This document shows positions 21,890-34,659 of a stretch of 64,000 bases of DNA, one piece after another. The stretch's first letter is position 1, and each line of letters opens with the position of its first letter. Under the pieces are notes generated by a model. It was not told the origin of the DNA. It saw nothing but the letters and a program-made list of their open reading frames with translations, and searched no databases. The translations under genes were made by a program, and so were the position numbers. The DNA lies in contig CM067557.1 of NCBI GenBank assembly GCA_034509755.1, positions 12,376,001 through 12,440,000 of the forward strand, read 5' to 3'. Origin of the DNA: Anisodus tanguticus (taxonomy: Eukaryota; Streptophyta; Magnoliopsida; Solanales; Solanaceae).

Positions 21890-22110
21890 TTAATAGTAAT
21901 GACTAACGATGATGGTTGTGGGTGTTGACTGAAGTGATGGTTGGTGGTGTTGTTGGTTGATGGTGGTGGTTGTCGTATGTAGTAACTATTAGTGATTGTG
22001 ATTGTGATTAACAATAGTAGTTAATGATGATGATTGATGGTGACAACTGATAATTACATGGCCGGTGATGGTGATATCTAATGGAGTTGGTGATGTTATG
22101 ATAATCTATT
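21890..22110. repeat. degenerate GGT/GAT-rich low-complexity tract
   Basis: Purine/T-rich triplets (GATGGTTG, TGGTGGTGTTGTTGG, GATGATGATTGATGG) dominate the plus strand. No regular unit is preserved. Confidence 0.6.
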
Positions 22111-22565
22111 GCAAAATAGAATAAATAACGGATTCTACTATTTAACTATAGAGTTGTCTGTCGTTAATTTTTATTTTTCTAGCAGTGATATAATCAAAAT
22201 AAAGGGGGACTCTCAAAATGTTGAATGGATCAAGGCTGAAATACGTCGTTATTTAAGTTCATAAAAAAGAATTAGATCTATATCAAGAAGACAATAATCT
22301 CTTATGCTCATTTATAATTCGAATTAAAGAATATGTTCATATAACGAATTCTTGTGTTTTCTTTACATATTTTTGAATTACTTTCACCGATTAATATTTG
22401 TAAAAGACTACAAAACAAAATTTCTTCATAGCAAGCAAGCATGGCACATATAGGTGCTATTGTTCACAACTTCACATCAATTAAAGTTGATCGGAGAAGT
22501 AATATACTTTTTATTGCTTCTACTACTGATTAGAGATCCAATTTTTTGGCATTTTAAACATGAAG

Positions 22566-22567
<2 letters not shown>

Positions 22568-22651
<84 letters not shown>
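22568..22651. repeat. (TA)n microsatellite, about 42 units
   Basis: Uninterrupted alternating AT for 84 bases. Frames through it on both strands encode only Ile-Tyr repeats and are not genes. Likely highly length-variable. Confidence 0.97.
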
Positions 22652-22655
<4 letters not shown>

Positions 22656-24193
22656 ATTGTCATATACTTTTTCTTCTGAATAATAATGAAAGAGGCACGT
22701 AATTTAGCTGTTGGATTCCCTATTAGTTTATTTATATATATGGGAAAATGTCTAAAATACATCTGAATTTTTGTCCGAATTTACTGTAACACACCTAATC
22801 TTTACAATGGTCATATTACCCCCTTGAATATATTTTTAAAGTGTTTCTTGGTTTGGAATCCAACCAAAAAAATTCAAACAACCCGAGAAAATCCGAAGTT
22901 AAAAAACCCAACTTTTATTGGTTTGGTTTGGTTTATAGATTTAAAAATCCGACACAATTGATTTGTTTTGTATTTGAAAAATCCGAACAAACCCGGTCCA
23001 TGTACCCTACCCGGCGGCTCGTGAGACGATGAAAATAAAAGAAAAAATGACAAAAATGATTCCTTATGAGGGTAAATCTAAAATAACATTTTAAATATAT
23101 TTTCGAGCAATTTTGATATCTAATAAAATTTAATAATTTCTAGTTATTAGATTTAATAGGAATCGTGAAGAAAAACATTGACTAAAAATACTAGAAAGGT
23201 CTTACCAAATCCTAGAAACTGCACCAGACAAACACTAGAAATAAATCAAGAAATAGCAGAATTCTAAAAAACAAAAAAGCACTTGACACAATAAATATAC
23301 AAAAAATAGCTAATCTTTAAAAACTGCTCCTCTAAATGTGAGTTCTTGTAAAAAAATTATTCCAGCTCCCATTATATCAAACAACAAGAGTTTGTCAAAA
23401 TAATTGGCAAATACAAAATATGCTCATTTTTTGAAACTTTTAGGATAAAAAATGCTTAAAGATACACTTGAGGGGTTATTTTAAACCTATCCTCAAACCT
23501 AAGGAACCATCTTTGTTATTTTCTCGAAAATAAACACAACTTGAAAAAGAAAGAGCATTTCTTCCTTTCAAATTATGACATATTTTATTTTGAAATGATT
23601 ATATCGACACCATGAAGGTGATATTGTTATTCTATAATTAGCTTTATAATTTTCTTGAATTCAAATTAATTGAACTGTTTAAACTTTAAAAAATTTGACT
23701 GATAACACATGAATATATCACATTCCATGATAATGACATTGACTGATTTTAAAATTACACGAAAGAGCCTGTAGGTGGAACTTTATATAATTATTTTAAT
23801 AACATTGTTGTGACGATTTAAATTTGAATTTCGAGAAACTCATAATATATGATAGAAATAAGGAACATTTCCCCCCTTAAATATTAATATCCAAGAGGAA
23901 CGTCCCATTTCATAACTTATGTTAAATGTCAAAATTGTCTGTATGTTAATAAAACAGGTTTTGTGACAAAAATCTAAAATACATATAATATAATCAGTGT
24001 ACAATTATGGAAGGTGAAATGTATAATCATTGACGTCAATATACAAGAAAACCCATTTATTTTCTTCATCCAGGCACCGCATCACACACACACAAAAAAA
24101 AACTTGTTCTTTCTTATTTCTAACGAAAAGATTTTTATTCGATTTCTTAATAAAAATGAATTTTGATTCTAATATTTCTTCTTAGAACATGAT
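22652..24193. other. spacer, no gene seen
   Basis: AT-rich DNA. A patch near 22840-23030 has AACCCGAGAAAATCCGAA and TTGGTTTGGTTTGG-like runs, resembling the arm composition of the hAT-like element at 13053, but no TIR pair was resolved. Confidence 0.45.
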
Positions 24194-24198
24194 TTAAC

Positions 24199-24654
24199 TG
24201 TGGATTTTTCTGATTCTAGATTGTGGTTCATAAATAATCTATATAAAATTCTATCGATAATTTCAGAATTGTGGAATTTAATAATTTTCACATAAACTCA
24301 TAATAATAGTAATTCAGTCAAGAAAATATATCCGAATAAGCCATAACATTGTTCGTGAATCTTGACTTGAATTGAGCGGAAGTCTTTTCTTTGTTGCTCT
24401 TCTTCTAAAATATTTCTCTCTTTCCTTTAGTTTACCGAACAATTCTGATGGAGAACTTGTTCAAGTTTGGCAGAGAGAGGACCCTTATACATTAGAGGTT
24501 TTGGAACGGTAATCTACACGTTCCATCAGCGTGTAGAAGTTGGGAGGAAGTGGGAAGTTTTATAACCGATTAATAGCTTCTCCACATTTAATGGGATTTA
24601 ACTTAATTATTTATTAAACCAAAAATAATATAAAACACGTGTGCTATTCTTACA
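24199..24654 (-). repeat. 3' LTR of the second copia element
   Basis: 456 bp. It shares long blocks with 29823-30282, such as ATTCTAGATTGTGGTTCATA and TTTGGCAGAGAGAGGACCC. It starts TGTGGATTT and ends TTCTTACA in plus-strand reading. Confidence 0.88.
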
Positions 24655-25041
24655 TTCTCTCACTTAGCGCACGTGATATTATTCACATAATGGTTTAATA
24701 AACATTTTAATCATTATGTGCACAAGTAATGTTAAATCCTTCTTCCATTAGAACATGAATCGTTGTTATTGAATATGTCAACTAATATGAGTCATGGAGG
24801 TCATACATTCGTTTATTCGATATAATTCCTTCCACGCACTATAATATTAATTTATTACCCAACACAACCTTTATAAATACTTAATGGGTTCAACAATTAT
24901 GTTTAGAATTTCTTTATCTAAACAAAACCCGTCATCATCATTCTCAACATAATGTATACAAGAGAAAACAACTAATAACAGAAACATATAAATGAGCTCA
25001 AAGTGTCAATTGCTTAAACATAATAAAGTCTTTACATAAAG

Positions 25042-25503
25042 TCATTCATTTCCATCAATAATGCCCATCCTTACAACATATTCAATAAATATTTTGGGTG
25101 GTAATCCTTCGGTCAAAGAATCGACAATCATAATTTTGGTGCTAATATGTTCAATTGACACTTTATGTTTCTGGACGTCTTCTTTAACGACAAAGTAGTT
25201 TAATTTCATATGCTTAGCACCTTTCGTACAATTGCCGTTTTTAATATAAGACTGTTGCAGAATTATCACAATAAATTTTCAGCGGCATGACATTAGCGTC
25301 GACTAGTCCAGGTCCTAAAATAAAGTTCTGCAACCAATTAGTCTGAACCGTGGCCTCAAAGCATGCAAAAAAATCAGCTTCGATGATACTGTTCCTCCAG
25401 CTAATAGGAACAGATAACAAAATGTGAATTTTCTAGTATCCACACAACCAACATAATCTGAATCTGAATATCTAACCGCATCATAATGGTAAGAGTTCAA
25501 CAA
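25042..25503 (-). pseudogene. copia RNase H (second element)
   Basis: Minus-strand frames read VRYSDSDYVGCVDTRKFTFC and YLFLLAGGTVSSKLIF. This is the copia RNase H signature (YSDSD.AGC.D.RKST.GY.F.LAGG..SW.S), followed by HMKLNYFVVKEDVQKHKVSI and HISTKIMIVDSLTEGLPPK, the usual C-terminal end. Substitutions within the motif and a frame change show decay. Confidence 0.87.
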
Positions 25504-26500
25504 GTGAGCATATAATATTTTGTTACTTGCAAGTATCGCAACACTTTCATTGCAGCCTTCCAGTTTTCCTTTCCTAGATTATTTTGATATCGGCCTAGCA
25601 TCCCAACAACAAAAGTGATGTCTGGTCTCGTACATGTCTGGGCATACTTTAGGCTCCCAACTATTGATGCATAAGGAATATCTCTCATTTGCTTACATTT
25701 CAATTCATTCTCTGGACATTGATTTAGATAAAATTTATCTCCTTTCTGAATAGGAATAGAACTTGATGAGCATTTTTTCATTCTAAATCTCTCTAACACT
25801 TTATTAATATAGGCTTTCTGAAAACACCCCAACAATCTTTGTAATCTATCCCGGAATATATCTATTCCAATCACATAGGATGTCTCTCCCATATCTTTCA
25901 TTTCAAAGTTGTTAAAGAGAAATGTCTTGGTATTGTGCAATAAATCAAGATCAGTAGTAACAAGCAATATGTCATTAACATACATGACTAACATAATAAA
26001 CTTACTCCCACTAACCTTTAGATATATATACACCGGTCAACAATATTTTTTTTAAATCCAAAGGTGACAATAATTTTGTTAAACTTAAGATACCATTGTC
26101 GGAAAGCTTGTTCGAGTGCGTATATTAATTTCTTATATTTACACACCATGTATTCTTTTACTTAAATGACATACCACTCACGTTGATTTATATAAACGTC
26201 CTCCTCTAAATTTCCATTCAGAAAGGCAGTTTTCACATCCATTTGATGTAGCTCTAAGTCATAACGAGCTACTAAAGCCATTATAATTTTGAGTGATTTT
26301 TTTCTAGAGAAAGTTGAAAATGTCTCTTTATAGGCAATGCCATCTTTCTGAGTAAAACATTTGGCAACAAGTCTGGCCTTGTGACGTTTGATATTGCCAT
26401 TTGAGTCGCATTTGGTCTTAAAGACTCATTTACACCTGACTCTTTTGCAATCTTCTGGTAGTTCAACAAGGTCCCAAACTTCATTCTATCCCATAGATTT
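25497..26500 (-). pseudogene. copia reverse transcriptase (second element)
   Basis: The main frame (25497-26033) reads VSGSKFIMLVMYVNDILLVT, FNNFEMKDMGETSYVIGIDI, KAYINKVLERFRMKKCSSSS and GSLKYAQTCTRPDITFVVGM. The polymerase box YVDD reads YVND, one G-to-A change at the first catalytic Asp. Upstream, minus-strand pieces near 26281-26484 include LPIKRHFQLSLEKN and the region above it the ALVARYDLELHQMDVKTAF-type start in broken form. RVT_2 family. Confidence 0.9.
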
Positions 26501-26752
26501 CAACTCATTTTTCATAGCATCCATCCATTTATCAGAATTATTACTTTCAACGGCTTGTGAAAATAAAAGTGAATCATTATCAATTCTCAAGTCAATTTCA
26601 GACTCGTGTAGATATATTAAATAATCATCATAAATAGTAGATCTACTTTGTCTTTGAGAATTTCTTAATGCTACTTCTTGTGGTTCATCTAATGCAGGTT
26701 CATCAATTATGGTTTCATTCTGAATAGCAAGATAATTTATTTGTTGTTCTTG

Positions 26753-27700
26753 TTAATTGTTAGGCAGTACAATAATTTCATGAACACCAATTTTAGAAGA
26801 AGTGCAGGGTAGTGGAATTTTCACTCTAACTTCTTTAATTTTCACATTACGTGGTTCTTCACTTCCACTAACTTTACCATTCTCAATGAACCTAGCATTT
26901 CCAGTTTTAACTATTCTCGTACTATGATTAGGAAAGTAAAATCTATACCCTTTTGATTTTACTGGATAACCAATGAAGAAATCACTGATTGTTCTTGAAT
27001 TCAGTTTCTTTTCTTGTGGGTTATAAACTCTAACTTCTGCCGGACAACTCAAAAATGCAGGTGCCTTAAACTAGGTTTTCTACCAGTCCAAAGTTCAAAA
27101 GGTATCTTCGGAATTGCTTTACTAGGAACCCTATTAATAAGTAAACGGCAGTCCTTAAAGCATACGTCCACAATGAAAAGGAAAAGATGAATTACTTAAC
27201 ATACTCCTAACCATATTCATTAATGTACGATTACGCCTTTCTGCTACACCAATTTGTTATGGTGTGTCAGGCATTGTGTATTAAGCACATATGCCACGTT
27301 TTAAAAAAAAATTAGCAAATGAATCGGGGTGTTGTCCAGTTTTATCGTATCTTCCATAATACTCATCACCTCTGTCTGACCTAATTATTTTCACATTTCT
27401 ATCTAGTTGCCTTTCAACCTCATTAATAAATACCTCTAAGACATTTATGCTTAAGATTTTTCATGCAACAAATAAACATATTCATAACGTGAAAAATCAT
27501 AGATAAAGGTGATAAAATACTTTTCTTTACTGAAAGATGTGACATCAAAAGGATCACATATATCAGTGTGTATTATTTCAAGAAGTTGTGTGCTTCTTGT
27601 GGATCCTTTCTTTGTGTGTCTTGTTTATTTTTCTTTAATACAATCCACACAAATATTAAGGTCTATAAAATCCAAATCTGAAAGAATTTCATTCTTAACT
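26753..27700 (-). pseudogene. copia integrase (second element)
   Basis: The C-terminal piece 26753-27052 reads CPAEVRVYNPQEKKLNSRTI, SDFFIGYPVKSKGYRFYFPN, HSTRIVKTGNARFIENG, typical of the integrase end and hinge. Further upstream on the minus strand broken frames give IPKIPFELWTGRKPSL, QIGVAERRNRTLMNMVRSML (catalytic Glu region VAERRN) and IIRSDRGDEYYGRYD (catalytic Asp). Several stops, including in YTMPDTP before QIGVAE. Confidence 0.85.
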
Positions 27701-28056
27701 AATCTTTTCAATATTCTTTGGATATGTGACCCAAACGTTTATGCCACAAGTAAGTAGATTATTCATTCACCAAACTTCATTTAGTTTCAATATTCTGATA
27801 CATAATAAAAGGAGCTTCGACAACTAAATTTTCAAAATTTAGTTTGTATTAGCCATCACAAAGAATACCACAAATCAATGAGACAATTATATTTAAACAA
27901 ATTAAAATATCCATTGCATAAGTTAAAAGAGTATCCAACTTCTTAATGGTTTACAGGTTAATAGAGTGGGTTTCTTGATTCTTTTGTCTCGTTTCCTCCT
28001 GAACTAACATTCATGCAATTCATGCACGTTTCATTTGTCTTTCATGATATTGTTGT

Positions 28057-28560
28057 TCATTTGGAAATGACCATACTCAGACAATAATGAGTTATGATAA
28101 ATTGAACAAGGAAATTTTCATCCACTTCCATTCCCAAAGTCTTAAGTATTGCTGCTATATTTATCATTTCAATGACATGCTCATGCATGGTATGTGAACC
28201 ATCAAACTTCATAGTGGTCAAAGTACCCATTAGTGTCCCAGCGAGAGACTTATCAGGAGTTTGGGAGCATTCTTCCACAAATTTCAGAAGTTCTTTAGCA
28301 CTTTCAATTTTGGAAAGAGTTGTCTTAATGTTGCCTGCAATATTCATCAGCATAAACATTAGGCTTAATCTGTTAGATCGGTCCCAATGCTTATAATCGG
28401 ACCTTTCTTCAGCACTGCTAGTTTCAGTAATAGCAGTTAGCTTCTTAGTGTAAAGTGCACTATCTAGATCTAAAATTCCGAGGTGGAATTTGATCTGTTC
28501 GCACCAGTCTAAAATATTAAGTCCGTTAAAGGTCGTAACAGAGGCAGAGTGCGAATGAAA
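28057..28560 (-). pseudogene. copia gag (second element)
   Basis: The minus strand reads VTTFNGLNILDWCEQIKFHL, GILDLDSALYTKKL, DYKHWDRSNRLSLMFMLMNI, SAKELLKFVEECSQTPDKSL, TLMGTLTTMKFDGSHTMHEH and VIEMINIAAILKTLGMEVDE. This is a UBN2-type gag core in nearly one frame. The copy lacks a visible zinc knuckle. Confidence 0.88.
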
Positions 28561-29810
28561 AGTAAATGCTGCAAATAATATATGCTCATTCGTTAATGCT
28601 TTGAGTTATGAGTTTAAACGTATTATTAGATTCAGAAATGGTTTTTTGTAGACTTAAGTGTACTTTGATGCTCACATTTGGGCCGAACATCAAAATACTA
28701 ATCTTAAACATAATGATGCTTAAATATGAATTTAACGCAATTCAATAGTCTTTAATGCATCAATTAATAATATTTATTATCTTTGGATAAATAAATAGAA
28801 CTAATGACACGTCTAAATTATCTCCTTAATATTCAATGATTATAAGAACAAATAATCAACCTTTGGGCGATTCATAAATATCTAATAACCAAGAACCTCA
28901 ATTTACCCATAAGTAGTATATCGTTTATAAGTATCAGAATTTATAGGTAATTCAATATAAATTTAATCGATATTTTAAAATTAATTTTCATAAAGATTCG
29001 ACCATCTTGGTGATTAATGAATCTCACAATAATTCAAAATAAATAAATGGTAATACAATTACAATAAAATTTGGCTATCAAATTATACCAACTTAATGGC
29101 CCCAAATATTTTAAATAGTTAAAAACTTTAATTTATGGTCCAAAGAAAAAAAAACGTCAATTTCTTGTCCATGGAACTAAAATGATATTAAGTCCAGCCT
29201 TGATTTGAATAAGCATACATAATGGGCTAAATCTTTCTTTTAGATTCTAGTTATCAAGCATCTAAATGGTTAAATACATTCAGAAAGGTGTTCTCTGTTG
29301 ACGTGATTCTTAAACAAATTGTCCATGAGACAATAAAACATTATTGGCTATGATAAATCAGTAAAGTTGCATTGCCAAAATTCACCAAAAAGTCTTTAGA
29401 CTAACTTTAAAATTTCTCTTCAGTTCATGCCCATAACCATCGAATGTGATCGAGTAAAATGCTAATGAGCATATGAATAAATTGAACCCAAATAGAGCCA
29501 ATTATAGAAATAGGGCAGCATACAATCTTTCACAGATTGTGTACAATGGGTCAAATGGTGGTGTATCATCATTCACAGGATTATGGCCAGTGATTACCAA
29601 AAAGAATATTCCAACATCATGAATAGACAATTAATTAAGTAGATGGCGAATCCCTTTTAATATGTACTGAATCCATGCCGCAATTATTTCGTGTCAGATT
29701 CATGAAAATTACTATTAACAGTAATTGAAAATCCCTAGTTACATCATTAGGGTTCACAAAATTGAGAGGAAACATTAGCTTTAACAGAAAATCATTAGTT
29801 CCTAAATCTT
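28561..29810 (-). other. long leader of the second copia element
   Basis: About 1.2 kb between the primer-binding site and gag, AT-rich and without a recognised frame. It is unusually long for a copia leader and may contain an insertion; no boundary was resolved. Confidence 0.4.
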
Positions 29811-29822
29811 GCGTTGATACCA
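29811..29822 (-). other. primer-binding site of the second copia element
   Basis: Minus-strand TGGTATCAACGC next to the right LTR. It shares TGGTATCA with the initiator-Met site. Confidence 0.75.
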
Positions 29823-30282
29823 CATATAAAGATTTGCCCAATTCTAGATTGTGGTTCATAAACAATCTATATAATATCCTATCGATAATTTCAGGATTGT
29901 GAAACTTAATGATTTTCACATAAACTCATAATAATAGTAATTCAGTCAAGAAAATATACCCAAATAAGTCATAATATTATTCATGAATCTTGACTTGAAT
30001 TGAGCAGGAAATCTTTTCTTTGTTGTTCTTCTTCAGAAAATATTTCTCTCTTTCCTTTACTTTAGAGAACAATTCTGATGGAGAATTTGTTCAAATTTGG
30101 CAGAGAGAGGACCCTTATTCATTGGAGGTTTTGGAACGGTTATCTACACGTTCCATCAGTGTGTAAAAGTTGGGAGAAAATGAGAAGTTTTGTAATCGAT
30201 TAATAACTTCTCACATCTACTATGATTTAACTTAATTATTTATTAAATAAAAATAATATAATATATGTGGGTTATTCCTACA
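29823..30282 (-). repeat. 5' LTR of the second copia element
   Basis: Partner of 24199-24654. The outer end is exact (TTCCTACA then TSD TTAAC). The inner edge is approximate because the first bases diverge. Confidence 0.85.
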
Positions 30283-30287
30283 TTAAC

Positions 30288-31537
30288 CTTATAAGCGGTA
30301 ATTTCCAAAAGTAGAACTCCGTATTTTTTTGGAGAGACCCGTTTTACCGCACGGAAAAAATATTTTTAGTAATGAGGTAAAGAACTCAGATAACTAAGTA
30401 TTACTGGTAATTTCGAAGTGATAAGGTTATAAGACTGACTACATAATGTACGTAATTTGTTACATGGAGAGACTCCTTCCATTTCTTTGTACTTGTGCAG
30501 TATGTATTTTATACTTATCTTAAGAAAGCATTAATTAAGTGTTTCTTTTATTACATTAACCTTATTATAATCTCAATAAATACTTTCACTTTTGATTTAC
30601 TTGATGCTTACTCAATAATAAGGGTAAAACTGAACAAAAATAACTATATATTTTTTATTTGTTAAAATAAAAAAATTAGTTTTAAATATTGAACAAATAA
30701 AAAGGAATGGAGTATAACTTTTCAATGGTTTCACCCTTCCTCCTCCCCTATCAATCTCTCCTTCTTTCTTCGATTATGTTTATTAAAGCATATCATAATT
30801 CTTTATGATATGCTTTAATATTTTGTGTAAGCGTACTTTAGCCAAATTCTTGAATACCTATAGTAGTTAGTGCGTCGATGTTCAAAACCAGTTATAACTT
30901 ATACTATATTTAATTAGTTCGTCGCTATTCATGACCATTTATCTGCTTCAATATTAGTGGTTACTAGTCCAATCACTAAGTTTTAGTATAAGGTTAAATA
31001 TTAGTTCGCGGTTGAGGCTAACTTTTGATTGATTGATATAGTTATAATTAAACGAGTGTCAAGCTAATTAATAAGGAGAAGCTATTTCATTTTATTTTCA
31101 AGCTATTATATTTTTTATCAGATTATAGGTCATAGATTCAAGCCGTAGCAGCCACAAATATTTGAATTAATGTAGACTGTCTATATTACACCTCTTTGGA
31201 TGCGGACCTTTCTCAGACCATGCTAGTACGAGATACTTTATGCACCGAGTTGTGAGTTGTCATTCTGGTAGGAGAGTCAATAATACAAGAAGCACATATT
31301 TTTTCTCTATTTAACCTTTTTTCTGATGGCAATGAATTGGAGAAAAGGGGGAGTAGGCAATGAAACTCCGGTATGGATTTTTATTTTTAAATATACTAGT
31401 ATTCGTACCCACGTGATGCGCGATCGATATCAAAGAAAATTAATTATAAAATTAGTATCTTATTTGTTTGATATACTAAAATTTGTCCTATCGCATTGAC
31501 ATACTTATAGTTAATAAATTTGTGAATATTAAATATA
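30288..31537. other. spacer with a perfect hairpin
   Basis: AT-rich DNA with no gene seen. It includes the hairpin at 30781-30820 and, near 31395-31430, ATACTAGTATTCGTACCC with GATGCGCG, a phrase common in dispersed plant repeats. Confidence 0.45.
30781..30820. repeat. perfect 18 bp hairpin
   Basis: TATTAAAGCATATCATAA, loop TTCT, then TTATGATATGCTTTAATA. The stem is exact. Function unknown; no T-rich bacterial-type context applies here. Confidence 0.9.
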
Positions 31538-31542
31538 ATTAT

Positions 31543-32219
31543 TGTCCCCGTCCGAAATGTTTGCCGTTTTATCGGCTGACGAAATCGGATTACAAATTGA
31601 TTCCTTAACTAAGTGATTTGGCATAGAAGCGGAACTCTAACTTCCAGCAATGGGTTCCCCAACTACTCCAAAAAGCGTTAGGATCGTGATTGAGTAAACT
31701 AAGTGGTAAGAAACATAAATACAGCTAGAGTGCAATAAAGGCGATAAAGATAGAATGAAGATATGAAACAATCAGTTTTTTGATTGATTGGATGTGTTTA
31801 TTCTGTACAAATGATCCTACATTTATACTACAAGAAATAAGACGTGATCCCCCTATGTTAGCCACTAAATTACCCACTAAATCCACTAGCCAACTATGAG
31901 GAAGTGGTGCCAATTTTTTCTCCTTGATTTCCTCTTGCACGATCAATGGCTGGTTGTTACCGTTTCTTGGGGTCTAGGATGTTCTTTGACTTGCTCTTCG
32001 AGGTGTCCAAATATGTGTGGGTCTTAGTCGTTCCTTGGAATTATGACTCGGCTAGGCTAATGTAATAGCCAATGAAGCTTTTCCAACCGAAGGCTAGGAC
32101 TAGTCGATTCGGCTATGAGTCAATTCGGTCATCGACTTAGCATTTTGTCGCCTGCTCATTTTGAGGTTTCCATCTTCGGCTACCACTTGATTCGGATACA
32201 TCCTTTTTGAGTGTTAACA
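31543..32219 (-). repeat. 3' LTR of the 12.6 kb gypsy element
   Basis: 677 bp, TGTCCCCGTCCGAAATG to GAGTGTTAACA. Close to 43467-44161 throughout, with a few indels. Confidence 0.92.
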
Positions 32220-32233
32220 ACTGCCCCCTACAT
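32220..32233 (-). other. polypurine tract of the 12.6 kb gypsy element
   Basis: The minus strand reads TGTAGGGGGCAGT directly before the LTR start TGTTAACAC. Confidence 0.7.
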
Positions 32234-32466
32234 TAACTCGAGTGCAACTGTTGAGTTGATGTATTCAAAAATAGCCGTCGTTTCGTGTGGCAGCTGTGGG
32301 TGTCATTTCACTCACTTTTTCTCTAAATGTATGCAATGATGATTTTCTTTGAAAAGTTTCCTCCTTTTAACCAAGACATCTCGTCTTCCCACTGAGTTTC
32401 AGCCGCACGTTTTGAAAGAAAAGGAGTCCCAATGTGTGTCAGCCACATCTTCCAAAAAGGAAGGGG

Positions 32467-32476
32467 ATATTTAAAG
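32467..32476 (+). promoter_or_regulatory. candidate TATA box of the antisense gene
   Basis: ATATTTAAAG, preceded by GGAAGGGG, lies about 95 bases before ATG 32571 in a stretch with no other frame. Spacing fits a plant promoter with a short leader. This is inference from sequence only. Confidence 0.4.
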
Positions 32477-34404
32477 AGAGACGTCCCCCTAGAGGTTTCT
32501 CACTTAGTCATCAGCTGTTCCCAAATTCCTTTGCGCCTCCAGAAAAACCTATTTCCCTAATCAGAGAACCATGTCTTCCTCTTCTTCTCTATCTCAGGGA
32601 TCAGATAACGCCGATATGGCTGCTGGTGACCTAACCCCCACCTTTGCCTTCATCGACGAGTAGCTGGTTCTTGTTCCCTATGGTACATCTGATCAGGGTG
32701 ACCTCCTTCTTTCTCAACATCTTAGCCCGACAACCTATAACCTTCCTATTACCTGCGATTGGTTCACCGTCGATCGTTATCAGGCTAGCCTGCGTACTTG
32801 GCCAACTAAGATTACCAACTACTCTAGTTTGTTGGAATGAGTGAAGTCGGTCAGAGAGGCCAAATGGAGACGCATGGGTCTCTATGACGCCATTGCATTA
32901 TCGGAGTTTGACCTCTCCTGTAACATTGGTCTTATATATGCTTTCCTTGGTTATTGGTGGACCACTACCAACGCCTTTGTTTTCCACTGGGGAATGATGA
33001 CCCCCATATTGCTCGATGTGACGGTAATACTTGGCCTCCCGATACTGGGAGCCGAAGCGCCTGTCTTAGGCGACATAAATGTTGCCGACTTGGGCATCAA
33101 GGTCTCGAAGACCTTTTCCAGCTATGGCCATTTTATGACTAACAATAGCCGAATATTGCCTCTTCCAGTCGATGATGCCGAGCATCATGCCTTCCTGCTC
33201 TTTTGGTTTAGCCAATATTTTGTCTGCACATGATCTTATGCAGTTGTGAAGGAGCTGGAAATTTATGAGGAGCTGGAAATTTATGCGGCGCTAGCCGTTT
33301 CGAAGGAAGACGTCAACTGGGCATCTCTCTTCCTGACTTATCTTTATACGGGTCTTGGCAATGCCCATGCAAGGTTAAGGGATTCCAAAAATCTGGATAC
33401 ATTAGCCGGTCCCTTGTGGATCACCCTGTATTTGCCAGAAGTTTTCCATTAAACATGTCGGTGCTAGACGATACTCTTCGAAAAACACCCTAGTGTCCTA
33501 GGATATTTTCACTGCTGTCTCCACCCTGCATGGTTTGTCTCGAGACCGTTATACAGATTGGCAACCGATCCTTGAAAGATGGGCCACCCCCAGCTGGGTC
33601 CGTCAATTTTCTAATGATTACCTTACATTCTCCCAGCGTAGAACTCTGGCCCTCACATGGGGGCGTATTCTTACGACTAAGGATCTATTAGGTAGCTTGA
33701 AGCCCACCTCCAGAAACAATAAGTTGACCGCGGATCCCTATCGGCCAAATTTTGTGGCAAGGCAATTCGGTCTCACTCAGCACGTACCATGGCCTCACCG
33801 CAGTATTGTTAGTTCAACCCAACGCTACATCCTTGAAGCAAAACAGGCAAGGAAAATAGCCGATCATAATCTTATAGGCTCGCCCTATGTGACTGGGAGT
33901 CGTTTCCCCCGAGAGAAAATACTATTATTATTTTTTATGATTGGTGGAACACGGCCAAGGAGAAATTCTTTCAGTCTCCTTTAGATGTCTACTGTGATCG
34001 ACTGGTCTTGTCAAAGAAGAAAAAGACCCAAGAAACCACTAAACTGCGGATGAAAGAGGTCCCTCTGAAAGCTTCTCTCCTTAGATCGGATAGACCTACT
34101 GCCTCAAGGTCTTCTGTCAAGTTGCGGCAAACGAAGAGAAAAAGTAAATTGCTTTCTACATATGTGTCGGCCAGATTATTCTTGTGAATCTTCTGCTAAC
34201 ATCTCTTATGCATCTTTCAGCAACTCAATCCCCCCAGCATTTGTCGATTTGAAGACCACTTCTAATAACGAATCTCCGTCACCCAGGAAGTTTGTTCCTA
34301 AGCAACCCAGGCGAAGTGGAAGGGTTGTCATCCAAGACCGTAGTGAGGAGGAATCCTACAGAACCAGAGTTCCTATTTCTGCTGAGGAAGAGGAGGAAAT
34401 CGAG

Positions 34405-34479
34405 GTATATCCTTTGTCTGGCTTAAATACCTTTGCATCATCTATCTTTCAATATTTATGTTTTCTGTTTGCCCTTCAG
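34405..34479 (+). other. intron in the antisense gene (75 nt)
   Basis: Donor GAG|GTATATCC and acceptor TTGCCCTTCAG|GAACC. It is T-rich. Removal joins EEEEEIE to EPQLIRRRRLQ in phase 0. Because 75 is divisible by three, the frame is also open without splicing. Confidence 0.7.
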
Positions 34480-34659
34480 GAACCACAACTCATAAGACGC
34501 AGACGGTTGCAGACAACGTTTGATGCCCCTCTTCATATCGGATCATCCTTTTCGGCTCATCCTTTCACGCATCCGCAGGATCCATTATCGGTTGTTCCCA
34601 AGGCCAAAATTTATCCTGTCGAGGCAGTCGAAGATTTTTATGTTGATGCAGCCATAGAG

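Larger units (their letters stand above)
24199..30282 (-). mobile_element. second Ty1/copia element, full-length, minus strand, dead
   Basis: The LTRs are 24199-24654 and about 29823-30282. A perfect TSD, TTAAC, occurs at 24194-24198 and 30283-30287. The primer-binding site lies inside the right LTR on the minus strand. Domains read right to left: gag, integrase, reverse transcriptase, RNase H, the copia order. All are broken by stops and shifts. It is unrelated in LTR sequence to the first copia element. Confidence 0.9.

Noticed and set aside
22454..22762. Frames of about 80 codons across the TA tract on both strands
   Set aside because: They encode only alternating Ile-Tyr from the microsatellite.
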